Shown here: positions 34,090 through 45,019 of the stretch, piece after piece
Layout of the letters: each line of letters begins with the position of its first letter
Position numbering within the stretch: position 1 is the stretch's first letter
Assembly: GCA_030549495.1 (NCBI GenBank)
Contig: JAUIRK010000110.1
Location: forward strand, 930,001-994,000
Source: Nectonema munidae
Taxonomy: Eukaryota; Nematomorpha; Nectonematoida; Nectonematidae
DNA length: 64,000 bases
Direction of reading: 5' to 3'
The notes under the pieces: model-generated
The model's input: the letters and a program-made list of their open reading frames with translations, nothing else
Told to the model about the DNA's origin: nothing
The model's database searches: none
Translations under genes and position numbers: made by a program

Positions 34090-36235
34090 AAAAAAGAAAA
34101 GGGCTCAATGCAGAACCTTGGTGTAACCCTACTTTTATGTCGAATTCCTGTGAGTATCCGTTCATTGTTCTGATGGAAGTTTTAGAGTTTCTATAGGTTT
34201 CCTTAACTAGTCTCACTAACTTTTCACTTACACCTTTTTCTCTTAGACTCCAGTACACAACATCCCTTGGAACCCTATCATAAGCTTTCTCTAGGTCTAC
34301 AAAACCGCAGAATAAAGGCTGATTTCCTTCAAGTCTCTTTTCCATCACCTGTCTAACTATAAATATAGGATCTACTGTACTCTTTCCTCTCATAAATCCA
34401 AACTGGTTATCATTTATGTTAACTTGATTTCTTAAACGTTCAGCCAAAATTTTTTCCAGAAGTTTTAATCCGTGTTCTATTAGTTTTATGCCCCGGTAAT
34501 TTTCGCAGTTTAACACATCTTTTTTATTTTTGTAAATTGGAACAATAAGACTTTTAGTCCATTCTTCTGGCATTTTTTCTTCTTTCCAAATCTGTTCCAA
34601 TAATCTACTCATCATCTTCCAGCATTCTCTTCCTCCAGCTTTTATCATTTCTACACTTACTTCACTCGATCCTGTTGCTTTATTTATTTTCATTTTATTT
34701 ATTGCTTCATATAATTCCTTTTCCTCCAAACCTAGCTCGGGACCTTCAATTTTTGTACCTGCAACGATGCAATTATGCTCGTTTTCAACGTTTAACAGAT
34801 CTTCAAAATATTCTTTCCATCTCTCCTCTATTTCTTCTTCTTTAAAAAGAATTTTTCCTTCTTTGTCCCTTATAATGTCGATATTTCCACATTCCTTGAT
34901 ATCTCTTTGCTTAGCCTTTGCAAGTTTAAAAATTTGCTTATCACCATTCTTACTATCAAGTGCCTCGTACATTTTGTCTGTTTCCCTTGCTTTTGATACC
35001 GCAATGATCTTTTTAGCTTCTTTTTTCTTGAGTCTATACATTTGTTTGTCTTCTTCCAACTTACTTACCTGCCATTTTTTAAAAGCTTGCTTCTTAGCTT
35101 TTAATACTTCTCTAATCTCTTCTTTCCACCACCAAGTTTCTTTTTGAGTTCTTCTACCACCTTTCGTTCTAACAAGCACAATCAAACTTGCTGTCAACAG
35201 ATTCTTTCTAAGATGACTCCACATTTCCTCAATATTATCACCTATTTGTTTTTCTTTTAAACCATTTTCAACTAACTCTTGATATCTACCTTGAACTTTT
35301 CTGTCTTCAAGTAGCCATGTCCTGAATCGCCCTATCTTTTTTACTTTTCTCCTTTGTTCTTTAGATATAAGCATGTCGATCATGACAATTCTGTGCTGCG
35401 ATACAATATCAATCCCTGGGATAACCTTGCAATTTTTGACATATTTTCTTTTCTCCTGTCTGACCATTAAAAGGTCTATTTGACTATTTCTGCCTCCATT
35501 ACTATACGTTATTAAATGATCATCTTTTTTCTTGAAATTAGTGTTGCAGATGGTCAGTTCATTTCTCTGTGCCAAGTCTAATACTCTGTTGCCTTCTTCG
35601 TTCCTTTTGCCAAAACCTTGTCCACCATGGACTCCCTCATACCCATCACTATTTTTCCCAATCTGACCATTAAAGTCACCTGCTAAAATTAATGTTTCAC
35701 TCTCTGCGACTTCTGACAGTAAATTATCAAGTTTATCAACAAAAACATCTTTCTCCTCCCTATTACAACCAATCTGTGGTGCATACACTGACACAACAGT
35801 AATAATTTCATTAAAACCCTTTAATTTCAATAAAATTATCCTGTCACTTACCCTTCTCACTTCAATTATCTTTTCATGCCATTTTTTACTCAAAATTACT
35901 CCTACACCATTCTTTTTATTAGTTGAGCCGGTATAAACAATTTTGAATCCTTGAATAAGCATTTTAGAAGCATTACCCTTCCATTTAGTCTCCTGTACAC
36001 ATGCTATTTCAATCTTTCGCTTTATCATCTCCTCTACAATTTCATTCGCTTTTCCTGTCATTGTGCCGACATTCCATGAAGCTAATCTTATTACATTACA
36101 AGAAATTTTGTCAGTATGATCTACCACACTATTCTTTCTCTCTGGTTTTTTTTCAGTATTCTTTTTGACGTAGGTTACTGGAAGGACCCACGGAGTACTT
36201 CGGGCTGTACCCCGCCCTATAGAGTTTTGAATCAT
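34090..36235 (-). CDS. LINE ORF, endonuclease and reverse transcriptase part
   Basis: An uninterrupted frame of about 715 codons from the ATG at 36235. The AP-endonuclease domain covers residues 50-290 and shows RLASWNVGTMTG, IACVQETKWKG (catalytic Glu), SVYAPQIG, LILAGDFNGQIG (Asp and Asn), NSQIDLLMV and IVSQHRIVMID. A lysine-rich linker follows (residues 340-470). The reverse transcriptase starts near residue 500 with ATGSSEVSVEMIKAGG and YRGIKLIEHGLKLLEKIL, and shows NQFGFMRGKSTVDPIF, FCGFVDLEKAYDRVPRD (first catalytic Asp) and GLHQGSALSPFLF. It leaves frame at a run of six T residues on the coding strand (34095-34090), one more than the reading needs. Everything after continues in the next frame. 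Fold and order match the protein often labelled craniofacial development protein 2-like in databases. Confidence 0.95.
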
Positions 36236-36632
36236 TGCAAAGTAGATTGGAGCAGAATTTTTACAAGCCGGATGCCCTTCCTGACGCCAACCAGTGTTTG
36301 TATTCAGGACTGGAAACCTTTAGCCTTTGTACAACCAAGTACTTAACCCACAAGGCAGTGGTAATTTGGAATCAGAGTTATTTTCTCCTAGAACAACTGC
36401 TGTCCAAAGCTAACGAGATTGGTCCACCCGGAGCTATACGAGGTTAAAGCGCCTGTTACTCGCTTTTGCCTCAAGATCATTTAGTTTTAAACAACCCCGC
36501 CGCGTGAAGGCAGATCAGGAGACTTACTGTTCAGAGGCTGTAAGAGACGCATGTGCCATATGAGGTATTTTATAGGAAAATGAGTGCTCATTTTCATTTT
36601 CCACCTCAGCATAAACAGTCATTAAGGAGTCT

Positions 36633-36646
36633 CAGTGAAGGATACT
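36633..36646. repeat. Target-site duplication of the LINE, 5'-end copy
   Basis: CAGTGAAGGATACT, identical to 33212-33225, abuts the 5' end of the LINE. Confidence 0.95.
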
Positions 36647-36699
36647 CGTGCCCTTAAATATTTTCAAAATATTTTGCAAACTTTCTAAAAACCTCGTTT

Positions 36700-37689
36700 G
36701 ACAATTTATGCATGTACCTGACTTTATGCCAGAGTTCTAAAATTGATGTATAATTAATAAAATAAAAAATATTAGATTTGATATTTTTGTTCTTATAAAA
36801 TATACAATTAATTCACAATAGTACGTGAGAAATGACAATGAAAACAGAGAGAAAGAAATCAAGCAAGCAGATAAAGGAATTCATAAACACAACGAGCATA
36901 AGTCTTATGAGCAACATTTTTTACTTAAAATATTGACAATATTATACATAAAAAGTAGATTTAATTGGGACCATCGAAATAAAAATATCTAGCTACATCA
37001 ATGTATGTTGTGTGAGTAAAAAATGCATAGAAATTTTGTTTCACCCTCTCCTTCTAAAAATTTTGCCTCACCTACTCTAGATTAACTTTCTGCGCACTCT
37101 CAGTTACAAATATTTTTAAGAAAAGTTATGGGTTTTTTATAAAAAAAGAAAGTACACTCTCTAGCTAGAGAGTTGTAATAATGTGGATTGTTAAAAAAAG
37201 AATATGATATGATATACACTTTCATTTGGATCCAAGCCATCTGTCACTTCGGAAAATCGAACTTTAACATATGGGCTACGCATTCTCAATCTTCTTTGGC
37301 AACTTAGTATTGCGGATTTGGATAAATTCTAAAAAATTACAATTATCTATAAAATTTATATTAATATTTTAAAATCTCTAATAAAGATGTATGTAAAAAT
37401 TTCCGATGAACTCTATGATCAGGATTATAATCTTTTGCATAATTTTTTTTGGATATTTTCAACAAAACCACTAATGGGAAATGATTAATGCCCAAAAGAG
37501 GTGTCAGTGTGGGTTTTGCTATTTCCAAAAACATCGGCAAAATAGTATCATAATCGAACTTACTTCAAATGAACTTATTAAGCGAAAGCACTATTCATCC
37601 CCCTACAATAAAGTTCCTTGTCTCCTTTCAGGAAATAAAATATGCTTGGTCCACTAGGTTAGATTTGTAAATCAAGGCAACTAGAGTGA
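36700..37689. other. AT-rich stretch, no gene; 18-bp perfect palindrome
   Basis: No coding block was recognised. A perfect palindrome ACTCTCTAGCTAGAGAGT lies at 37156-37173; its role, if any, is unknown. Confidence 0.5.
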
Positions 37690-37990
37690 GAAAATACCTT
37701 AGTGCAGATTTTAATTTGGAAAATAATAAAATGAAAAGTAGTCTAAACCTGTGTCTTTGTCATACTTGGCATGAACTTTTTTTATTCTTTCATTTTTTGA
37801 ATATACTTTTTATTAACTCTAGATATATTTTCTCCCTAAAACATTTGCTCAAGGATCACTTTTGTATTTGCTTGTTCCAGTTTGATAATTTTGAGTATTT
37901 TTTAATGGTTGGCTCAAACTATTCTGTTAAAAGCTTGATGCCATCCTTCTAGCGAATTATTAGTTCTTGGAAAATCTGATTTAATTCTGT
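37690..37990 (-). pseudogene. MULE (MudR-type) transposase C-terminal scrap
   Basis: The minus strand reads PRTNNSLEGWHQAFNRIV (about 37965-37910), then KIIKLEQANTKVILEQMF and NISRVNKKYIQKMKE. This is the region after the catalytic domain of MULE transposases, where the pattern R-T-N-N-x-x-E-G-W-H-x-x-F is a strong hallmark, followed by the K-L-x-x-E-Q-A/x-x-x helix. Three or more stops interrupt it. No DDE core is present nearby, so only the C-terminus survives. Confidence 0.78.
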
Positions 37991-37999
37991 TAAAAACAA

Positions 38000-38606
38000 G
38001 AGAAAAAGATGCAAAAAATTAAAAAGATTGTAAGGCTATTCCTCGATGTGAAATTGTCAGCCAACACAAATTGTTTGTACTGGACTGCTATAGAAACAAA
38101 ACATATGAAGAAAACATTCAAAAAGACAAGAAATTGAAGATTTGGAAATTGAAGAAACTGGAATAAGATTTGTATTTATGAAAGCTATAAAAAAGGTAGG
38201 TGCACAAGGAGAAAAGAGAAAAAGAAACATGGTAGTGGAAAGAAGATTTGAGAAAGGTATTAAAAGAGAAAAAAAATGGCTTTTAAGAAGTGGCGAAAAA
38301 CGAATTGAAAGAAGAACTGAAAGTTCTAGAAAGAATTATAGACAAGCGAATCCGTTCGGTGATAAAAATAGACCAAACACAGTTTGGATTTATGCCTGGA
38401 AAAAGCGCAATAGACGCGATTTTTATCACGAGACAATTAATAGAAAAGAAAATTGAAGGAAATTCATCACTTTTTTGTGGATTTAGAGAAAGCCGATACA
38501 ATTCCCAGCGAAGTAGTTTATTGGTGCTTGCGTAAGAAGGGAGTATCCGAAAAACTGGTGAAATGGATTAAAGAAATGCATAATCAGGCAATAACATCTA
38601 TTAACC
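38000..38606 (+). pseudogene. RTE-like LINE fragment
   Basis: Starts inside the endonuclease end (IPRCEIVSQHKLFVLDCY, about 38038-38092) and jumps to the RT with IKIDQTQFGFMPGKSAIDAI (about 38369-38428) and FITRQLIEKKIEGNSS. It continues FFVDLEKADTIPSEVVYWCL and RKKGVSEKLVKWIKEMHNQA. These match the intact LINE at 33226-36632 block by block but are diverged. The linker between the two domains is largely deleted and several frame changes occur. It ends at about 38606 where the next repeat begins. Confidence 0.85.
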
Positions 38607-38630
38607 CTATTTGTGCGGAGCTTTTTTGCT

Positions 38631-39330
38631 TTATTCTGTGCCGAGGGGGGGGGGGGGGGGGGTTCAACTCTTCTGAAAACATTTCTTTAAATGAAAAGGT
38701 TTTTTAGCAAAATACCCTAATTCCTACATTCTGAAAACAATAGTGGCATTCATTTTTCGGATAGATCAATCAAATCTGTCATTTTTGATGGATGTTTAAT
38801 ATTTTACAGGAAAATTTTTTTTTCTGAATATTTATTTTATATATCTATACCATATTTCGCATATTCTGAAAACGATCGTGGTATTCATTTTTTGAAAAAA
38901 TCAATTAAATCTGTTATTTTTTAATTTAACAGAAAAATATTTTTTTAAGTATGTCTTTTATATAATTATATAGATTTATTCTGTGCCGAGGGGGTGTTTT
39001 TTCAACCCCCGCTCTTCTGAAAACATTTCTTTAAATAAAAAAGTTTTTCAACAAAATAATTCCTACATCCTGAAAACAATTGTGGTATTCATTTTTTGGA
39101 TAATTCAATCAAACCTGTCATTTTTGATGGATGTTTAACAATTTACAGAAAGATAATTTCTTTTTCTTAATATTTATTTTATATATCTTTACCATATTTC
39201 GCATATTTGAAAACGATTGTGGTATTCATTTTTTGAAAAAATTAATTAAATCTTTTATTTTTTAATTAAACAGGAAATATTTTTTGGGAGTATGTCTTTA
39301 TATAAGTATATAAACAATAACGTTTTTGTA
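38631..39330. repeat. 345-bp tandem duplication with internal half-repeats and a G18 run
   Basis: The block beginning TTATTCTGTGCCGAGGGGG occurs at 38631 and again at 38976. The following 340 bp match in order (for example CTCTTCTGAAAACATTTCTT, TTTTGATGGATGTTTAA, CCATATTTCGCATA). Inside each unit two half-units share TTCTGAAAAC-type starts, then GTGG(T/C)ATTCATTTTT and AATCTGT(T/C)ATTTTT. In the first copy the G tract is 18 long (38645-38662). In the second it is GGGGG, followed by a T-rich spacer and CCCCC, which can pair as a short hairpin. Confidence 0.88.
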
Positions 39331-40160
39331 GTTAATTTTTATTCCGTTTGTATACCTACTTTTTAATCTTAAAAACCGAACATATTGATACTTTTCTTTC
39401 CCAATTTGTGTTTTTTAAACCCAAACTTGTTTACCTCATTTTTATATAACTTCTTCAAAGTATTTTGTAAATTAACAATTTAATTTCTAGTGTATTTGTT
39501 ATTACTAGTTTATTGCCTTATTTAAGAAAATTTACTTTATTAAGAAAAAAAATTAATTAAAGTAAAAAAGTATATCAATATCAAAGAAATAAATTTTTAT
39601 CCTCAAATATATATATATTTTATAAAAGTTAAAATTTTATAAAAGTTATTTTCATCATTTGCACTTTTCCAAACAAATTAATAAAATACTGAGTAATCGT
39701 GATTGTCGTTTACGAGTTTTGTAAAATTTTACCCGTTTCATATTACTTAGTTTTTTTTATATTTCCCTGTTCCCCTTTTTGAAAATTTAGTACATTTTTT
39801 CAGTTCCTCATCATAACACCCTAAAGACAGGAGCGCCTAATAAAGTAAGTAATCCTTTAACTTACAATACCCAAATAATAACTTTTATTTTCATCGTGTT
39901 AAATGGAATACTTGGTTATATTTTTTGAATTATTTTTCCTATTTTCAATTTTTGTAGTTTTTGAAGATCTTAGTTACATGTTTTAGTTTTCTATCCTCTT
40001 AATTTTTCAACACTCCTATCTTCGTCAGTTGAGGTTAGCAATCATCTATAAAGCGTTTATAAAATTGTAATCTTTTGAGCTTCAGATTTTACACGTTACT
40101 TTCTTTCTGCATCCAAGGTAAAAATTCATTTGGATATTTTTTTTACTATATTTTTTATTT
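39331..40160. other. AT-rich stretch ahead of piggyBac 4
   Basis: No coding block was recognised. It may include the 5' non-coding part of the following piggyBac relic, but its terminus was not identified. Confidence 0.4.
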
Positions 40161-41165
40161 TTGTATAGTGTTTTTATGGATAATTCTGAGGTACCAAATA
40201 TTTTTGCCGTTTTCAAAGATGTGAGTGAAGGAGAAGATGATGTTCTTGACGCGTCTTCAAACTTGTATAGTAATGTTGTTCAGGAGTATGATGATTTTGG
40301 AGAAACAGACTGGATGGATCTTGATAAAGAAGAGGGTGATGTGCTAAGTGATGATGAAACCGATTATGGATGGGATGCTTTAAATATAGAAAACATAGAA
40401 AACTTGTTCAAAAAGGTAAATTCTGATCTTCAAACTGAGAATAGATTAATTAGATGTCTAGACGACACCTTGTGTGAAGAAAATTATTTTTTGCTAGATG
40501 AACCAGAAAATGAGGAAATTCATGTGTCTTCGGGAGATAGATTAATGAGGGAGATTACCTGAACAAATTTTGAGCGAACTAGGGTAGGAAGACAGAGAGC
40601 TGCCGACATTATAAGAGATGTACCTAGCGTTAGAGGGCTGGCCAAAAATGCTAAAAGCATTTTAGAATGTTGGAGTCTTTTTCTTGATGAAAATATAAGT
40701 GAAAAGATTTTATACTATTCAAATATAAGAATTCAAAATTATATCATACAACCTTCAGTAGCTTTGAAATTGAAAAAAAACCGAACATGTGTTCAAAAAA
40801 TATCTAAGGCTGAATTTTATGCATACATAGGATTATGTTATCTCAGGGCTTTCTCAGGGCTTTTTCAGGGCAGAACCATTTAAGTGCCCATCTGATATGG
40901 TCAAAACTTGGAAGCCCACTGTTCATATCAGTAGTGAGTGTCAAAAGATATTATTTTATAAATCATTTTTTATGTTTTGATGATCTCGAAACTAGAGCAT
41001 CTAGATGGTTTTATGATAGATGGGCTGCATTTAGAGAGATTTTTGAGGATTTCAATAAAAATTGTAGTAAATGGATGAACCCTGATGATGCCCTTACATT
41101 GGATGAAACTCTTTACGCAAGCTTTTTTTTTTTAAAAGTTGGCTCAAACCGTCAAAATATGGGCT
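40161..41165 (+). pseudogene. piggyBac transposase relic 4, N-terminal half only
   Basis: A fourth piggyBac lineage. A 133-codon acidic N-terminus begins MDNSEVPNIFAVFKDVSEGE (ATG at 40176) and ends at a stop near 40560. The frame then reads TNFERTRVGRQRAADIIRDV and KISKAEFYAYIGLCYLRAFS (about 40800-40850). A short CAGGGCTTT-type repeat sits at the frame change at 40845-40870. It continues LIWSKLGSPLF, HFLCFDDLETR, FYDRWAAFREIFEDFNKN and the first catalytic Asp in DDALTLDETLYA (about 41085-41120). The match ends near 41165, exactly where a TAATTG-rich terminal repeat begins, so the second half was probably lost or separated by that insertion. Confidence 0.85.
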
Positions 41166-41167
41166 TC

Positions 41168-41325
41168 TGGTTGGGTTCAATTATAATTGTAATTGTGTAA
41201 TTGAAAATTAATTACAACTAAAGTGTAATTCTAATTGTAATTGAGAAAAAAATAGAGTGTAATTAAAATTATGATTGTAATTAAAGCCTCATAATTGGAA
41301 AATAATTGTAATTGAAACCCATTTT
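41168..41325. repeat. TAATTGTAATTG-rich terminal-repeat-like block
   Basis: Repeated AATTGTAATT/AATTACAATT motifs on both strands. The ends are roughly inverted: GGGTTCAATTATAATTGTAA at the left and the complement of AATTGTAATTGAAACCC at the right. It could be a short MITE or the 5' terminus of the hAT whose BED exon lies 450 bp further on. No clear target-site duplication was found. Confidence 0.6.
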
Positions 41326-41780
41326 CAATTATTTTGACTATAAGAAGAGTATGTTGGAGGCGATTTGAGAATCTTGAGTGTTCACTGATTTGCAAAACGT
41401 TGCTCGCTTTTCTCTCATTTTCACTCGCTCTCTCTTTCTCACCCTTTAGCTAGTTTTTTATGTTACTTTACATTGAACACATGTGGGTCACTGTAGCTTG
41501 ACCCTCATCATTCATCAATTACAGATACAAAAATATAAAGCTTGTCTTTGAAAACGGCAATAATCATTCATACATGAAAAAATTTATAGAAGCAATTCGT
41601 TGTAAATGAAACTTGTGCTTATACATGCACCATATTTTCAACTCACTTGTATATGATCTAATATAATGCTTTGATGAATGACATCAACAGAAGATTTTCA
41701 AATTAGGACGGAAGTTTCGCACGACATAATTACTCTTTACTTCTTCAAGCTTTGATAGAACATTTTGAGCAAAATATCAA

Positions 41781-41951
41781 ATGCCACCACCAGTGTTCAA
41801 CCATTTTATTATGGATAAAAGTATTCAGGAAAGTAAAAGTATCGGTCAATTTAAACTGAAATGCAAGCACTGTGATAAGTTTGTCTCTGGATCGTATGTT
41901 GCATCTTCCAACTTCCATACCCATATGAAAGTAAAATCAATTAATTATTGA
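41781..41951 (+). CDS. BED zinc-finger first exon of a hAT relic
   Basis: A 56-codon frame from ATG. It contains VFNHFIMDKSIQESKSIG, then CKHC, 17 residues, and HTHMK. This is the C-x2-C...H-x3-H finger of BED domains that opens many hAT transposases. After ATGAAA comes GTAAAA, a possible donor, so the frame end (TGA at 41949) may lie inside an intron. No later hAT exon was recognised in the next 2 kb, so the element is probably truncated. Confidence 0.65.
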   Translation: MPPPVFNHFIMDKSIQESKSIGQFKLKCKHCDKFVSGSYVASSNFHTHMKVKSINY

Positions 41952-43980
41952 CTATATCATTATATGAAAACTAATATAAATTAATCAAGAATCTTTTGAG
42001 AAATTTGTGATTATTGATTAATATTAAAAGTTTTCTAATTTATTATATAAAGTATATAAGTACAACTATACGAATTTTTTGACATGGTTTTAAAAATATC
42101 TTAAAAATTTTAATTATAATCACTATGCATGCATTTTTAGTCTTTAAAATTTATGCTCTGAACCTGAACCTTTCTTATTTAATGAGATTTAGTTTTTAAA
42201 TTTTAAAGCACTGTGAAAAACGCTTATTTGTTCCACTGTTTAAAAGACATTTTTTTGAAAAATTTTATTATACTTTATCTTAAAATCTGTATAAAATTTA
42301 ATTTTGTTTCATAATGGAACAAAAAGGGGGTTATTATGTTTGAAGTAAAATAGATTTTGTAATTGTACTTCAATAAATATTAGTGCTAAATAAGAGCGTT
42401 TTGGGCGATATATATATTGTGTATCTGTATGATTTATTAAACGAAGTATCGAAACTGCCCTTAAACAGTTAATCATATTCGAATTTTTAGGTAAAGGATA
42501 TTTGAGTTATATAATAAATGTCGTACTTTGATAACCTCTATTATTCTGAAGCTATTAGTTTGTTGAAAATATGAAAATTTTTAAAAATTATAATAAAACT
42601 TTTAAAAAACGTGAAAATATTGTTGATTTTTCTCATTTCAAAAAATACATATATTTAACATCGAAGTTTAACCTCTAGATTTTGTATTTAAAAAGTCATC
42701 TTTTTTGGTTAACATTTGAAAAAGTTCTTAGAATATGAAAATAAATCATATATAAGAATGTTAATTCTTATTTAGTTAAGTACTTATTTGTAAAGTATTA
42801 ACACCTAAATTCATAATCTCTTTTAATGAACAAAAATATACATATATTAAAAAATTAAGTGTTATCGCTTTGATGTTCTTAAAAAGTATTCAGTTAATAT
42901 ATGGAAAATTGGAAAATTTTCATTCTAAAACGATTTTGTATGTTGATTATAGAAACTAAATGTTCGTTTCACTTATTGACTAACACAAAATGAGTTTCAC
43001 TTATTTTATCATACTTGTGAATACAAAAAAAATGTTCCTTTGAGGCCTATAGGGACACATATGTTCCAAGATGTTTACATGAAATTTTAACAAGCGAATC
43101 TTCCTTTTTTTACTTATAATTCACCCTCATTTTTAAAAAAGTAAGACCATTTCAAATAATTAGGAAAAAGAAATATCTGTAAAAAGTTGTTCTTCATTTT
43201 GTTTTGAAAACAAATGTTTTTTAAGAATACCAATTTTTGGTTTCTAACTAAGTCAACAAAAACCTAATAAATTGATAGTTACACCTTTATAAATTAACTA
43301 ATTAATAGAATAACATTAAGAAAAACTGTTTCCATTTCAGAGGTAAGAAAATTTTATTGACTTTAAATTTTGGGACACGGAAATATTTACAATTAATAAA
43401 AAATTTTCCTAGATATTTAAGTTTAGTTTTCTTTACAATTTAGTTGAAAAAAAATTACATTTTCATTATTCAATTTTACTAAAGATAAATATGTTTAAAA
43501 AACTGATATTTAAATTAAATTTTTACAAAAATAAAAAAATGTTTGCCATATTTTTTTATTAAATCATTCTATATGATTTAAATTCAAAGATTTTTCACTT
43601 TTTCAAAAAAAAATTTTAATTATTTTCTTCTTGATATACATAAGTCATGTCCAAATTTAAATAAAAATGAACTTGAAACAAATTTTTAACATTTTTTCAA
43701 AATATTTTTCATTTTCAAACTATACCCATCTTAAATAACATCGATTTACCTACATTTTTCAAGATGTAACTTTTTGAAAAAATATTAAAATAATTTTTTA
43801 TAAGCCTTTGAACGACATGCACAATTTTCTTATTTTCACGAAATTTTAGTGTGTAAAGTGAATATAATATACATATTTTTTCCGTTTCTTTTGCATATTA
43901 ATAAAATATACTTAAAATCCAAACATAAAAAGGTAAAAAAAATTGAAAAAAAAACATAAAAAAGGAGCTGCCGGTGGGGT
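41952..43980. other. AT-rich stretch, nothing recognised
   Basis: Two kilobases of very AT-rich DNA without a coding block, clear repeat pair or RNA gene that I can support. If the BED exon at 41781 belongs to a full-length hAT, its transposase should be here, and I do not see it. Confidence 0.45.
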
Positions 43981-43984
43981 GGGG

Positions 43985-44210
43985 ATGACCAATGATCTTT
44001 AAGTGTGATCTTTGCGGGGGACAACAATGGTTTACCAGGGTTGCCAATGATATTTGAGGTGACCTTGAATCCTAGGACCAATGATCTTTACGGGTACTAA
44101 TGATTTTTTACGGGGATTTAATAATTATTAGGGGTATGAATGATCTTTGAGAGGACCTTGAATCTCAGTACCAATGATCTTTGAGAGGATCAAAAATCAC
44201 AGTATCTAGA
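43985..44210. repeat. Degenerate short tandem repeat (AATGATCTTT motif)
   Basis: The motif (A)CCAATGATCTTT or a near copy recurs with spacers rich in GGGG and GACCTTGAATC, for example near 43988, 44078, 44126 and 44174. Two longer units share GACCTTGAATC followed by the motif. The array is irregular and its unit length is not fixed. Confidence 0.65.
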
Positions 44211-44219
44211 ATCGAATCT

Positions 44220-44900
44220 GCCTGGTGGGAAGCGAGAGACGAACGGGGTTACCCTCGCATTGTTATAACATTAGTTATATGTTTTAAGAATACTATCTAA
44301 CTAACTAACGCAATAACTACTGTTGATAATAATAGATTGCTTGAAAAACGCAGTGACATGTAGATTACATGGCTGCACTTTTAGTGGTGGGCAAGAGAGT
44401 TCAAAGGACAAAACACCCTTAAAGAATGGAACGAAAGAAATGAGAAAAATGCTCACGGTTTGTTGGTTAGTGAGAGAAGACGATTGGCGCACGTGTAGAA
44501 CAACGCTCTGACCTGAGTTCCTACGAATAGAAGGCGTGCATAAGAAAGTGAGTGGGAAGGAGTGAAGCAGCGAAAGATGGGATGGCATGCTGCTGATTCG
44601 ATTAGGACGAATTGTGCGACTTGCGAGTGCTAATCTAATATAGCGCATCGCGTCATTGCAGTTGATTAAGTTTTGGATGGAGCAGGGGCGCGTGAGATCG
44701 TCACGCTCAAAATGCTGATACACACGCGCGTGCGCTAAGCCGTATTGAACGCATATCTTTTCCTAGCAAAGCATTGAATCGAAAGCAGCGCTTTCCGCCT
44801 TCTCTCTATACGCACTGCCACAGAGGGGTGAGGGGCGCAAGTAAGCACATGCTCCCCTGGTGCTGCAAACAACGAGAGATTTTATCATATTCAAATATTG
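44220..44900. other. CpG- and GC-richer island, no assigned gene
   Basis: Against an AT-rich background this stretch has many CG dinucleotides (for example GATTGGCGCACGTG, GGCGCGTGAGATCG, CACACGCGCGTGCGC). Long frames exist on both strands but mirror each other and show no domain. It may be a promoter-like region, part of an unrecognised element, or an old GC-rich insertion. Confidence 0.5.
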
Positions 44901-45019
44901 TCTTTTCATGTCTCACCCCTAGTCTGGACGCATTACCGCTTCATTTTATAGTTAATCCAAAAGACACGTTAGACATATTCGTCGTTGAAATCATTTGCTA
45001 TTTTTGTGGAAACATATGA

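Larger units (their letters stand above)
33226..36632 (-). mobile_element. Nearly intact full-length RTE-like LINE (3.4 kb)
   Basis: A complete non-LTR retrotransposon on the minus strand, bounded by identical 14-bp duplications (33212-33225 and 36633-36646). The 5' untranslated part is about 400 bp (36236-36632). The long ORF follows, then a 3' end with GATGATGAAGAAG passing into a (GAA)n tail (33226-33252). Exact matching flanks, an unbroken long frame and a clean tail indicate a recent insertion. It is antisense to the older open stretch it interrupts and co-oriented with the host FRMPD-like gene, in its 39-kb intron. Older relatives in the window lie at 9560-12326 and 38000-38606. Confidence 0.95.

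Noticed and set aside
34767-35147. 126-codon plus-strand frame and others within 33266-35147
   Set aside because: Antisense shadows of the LINE open reading frame.
44301-44723. 140-codon minus-strand frame
   Set aside because: Mirrored by a plus-strand frame in the CpG-rich patch; no domain or codon bias that favours one strand.
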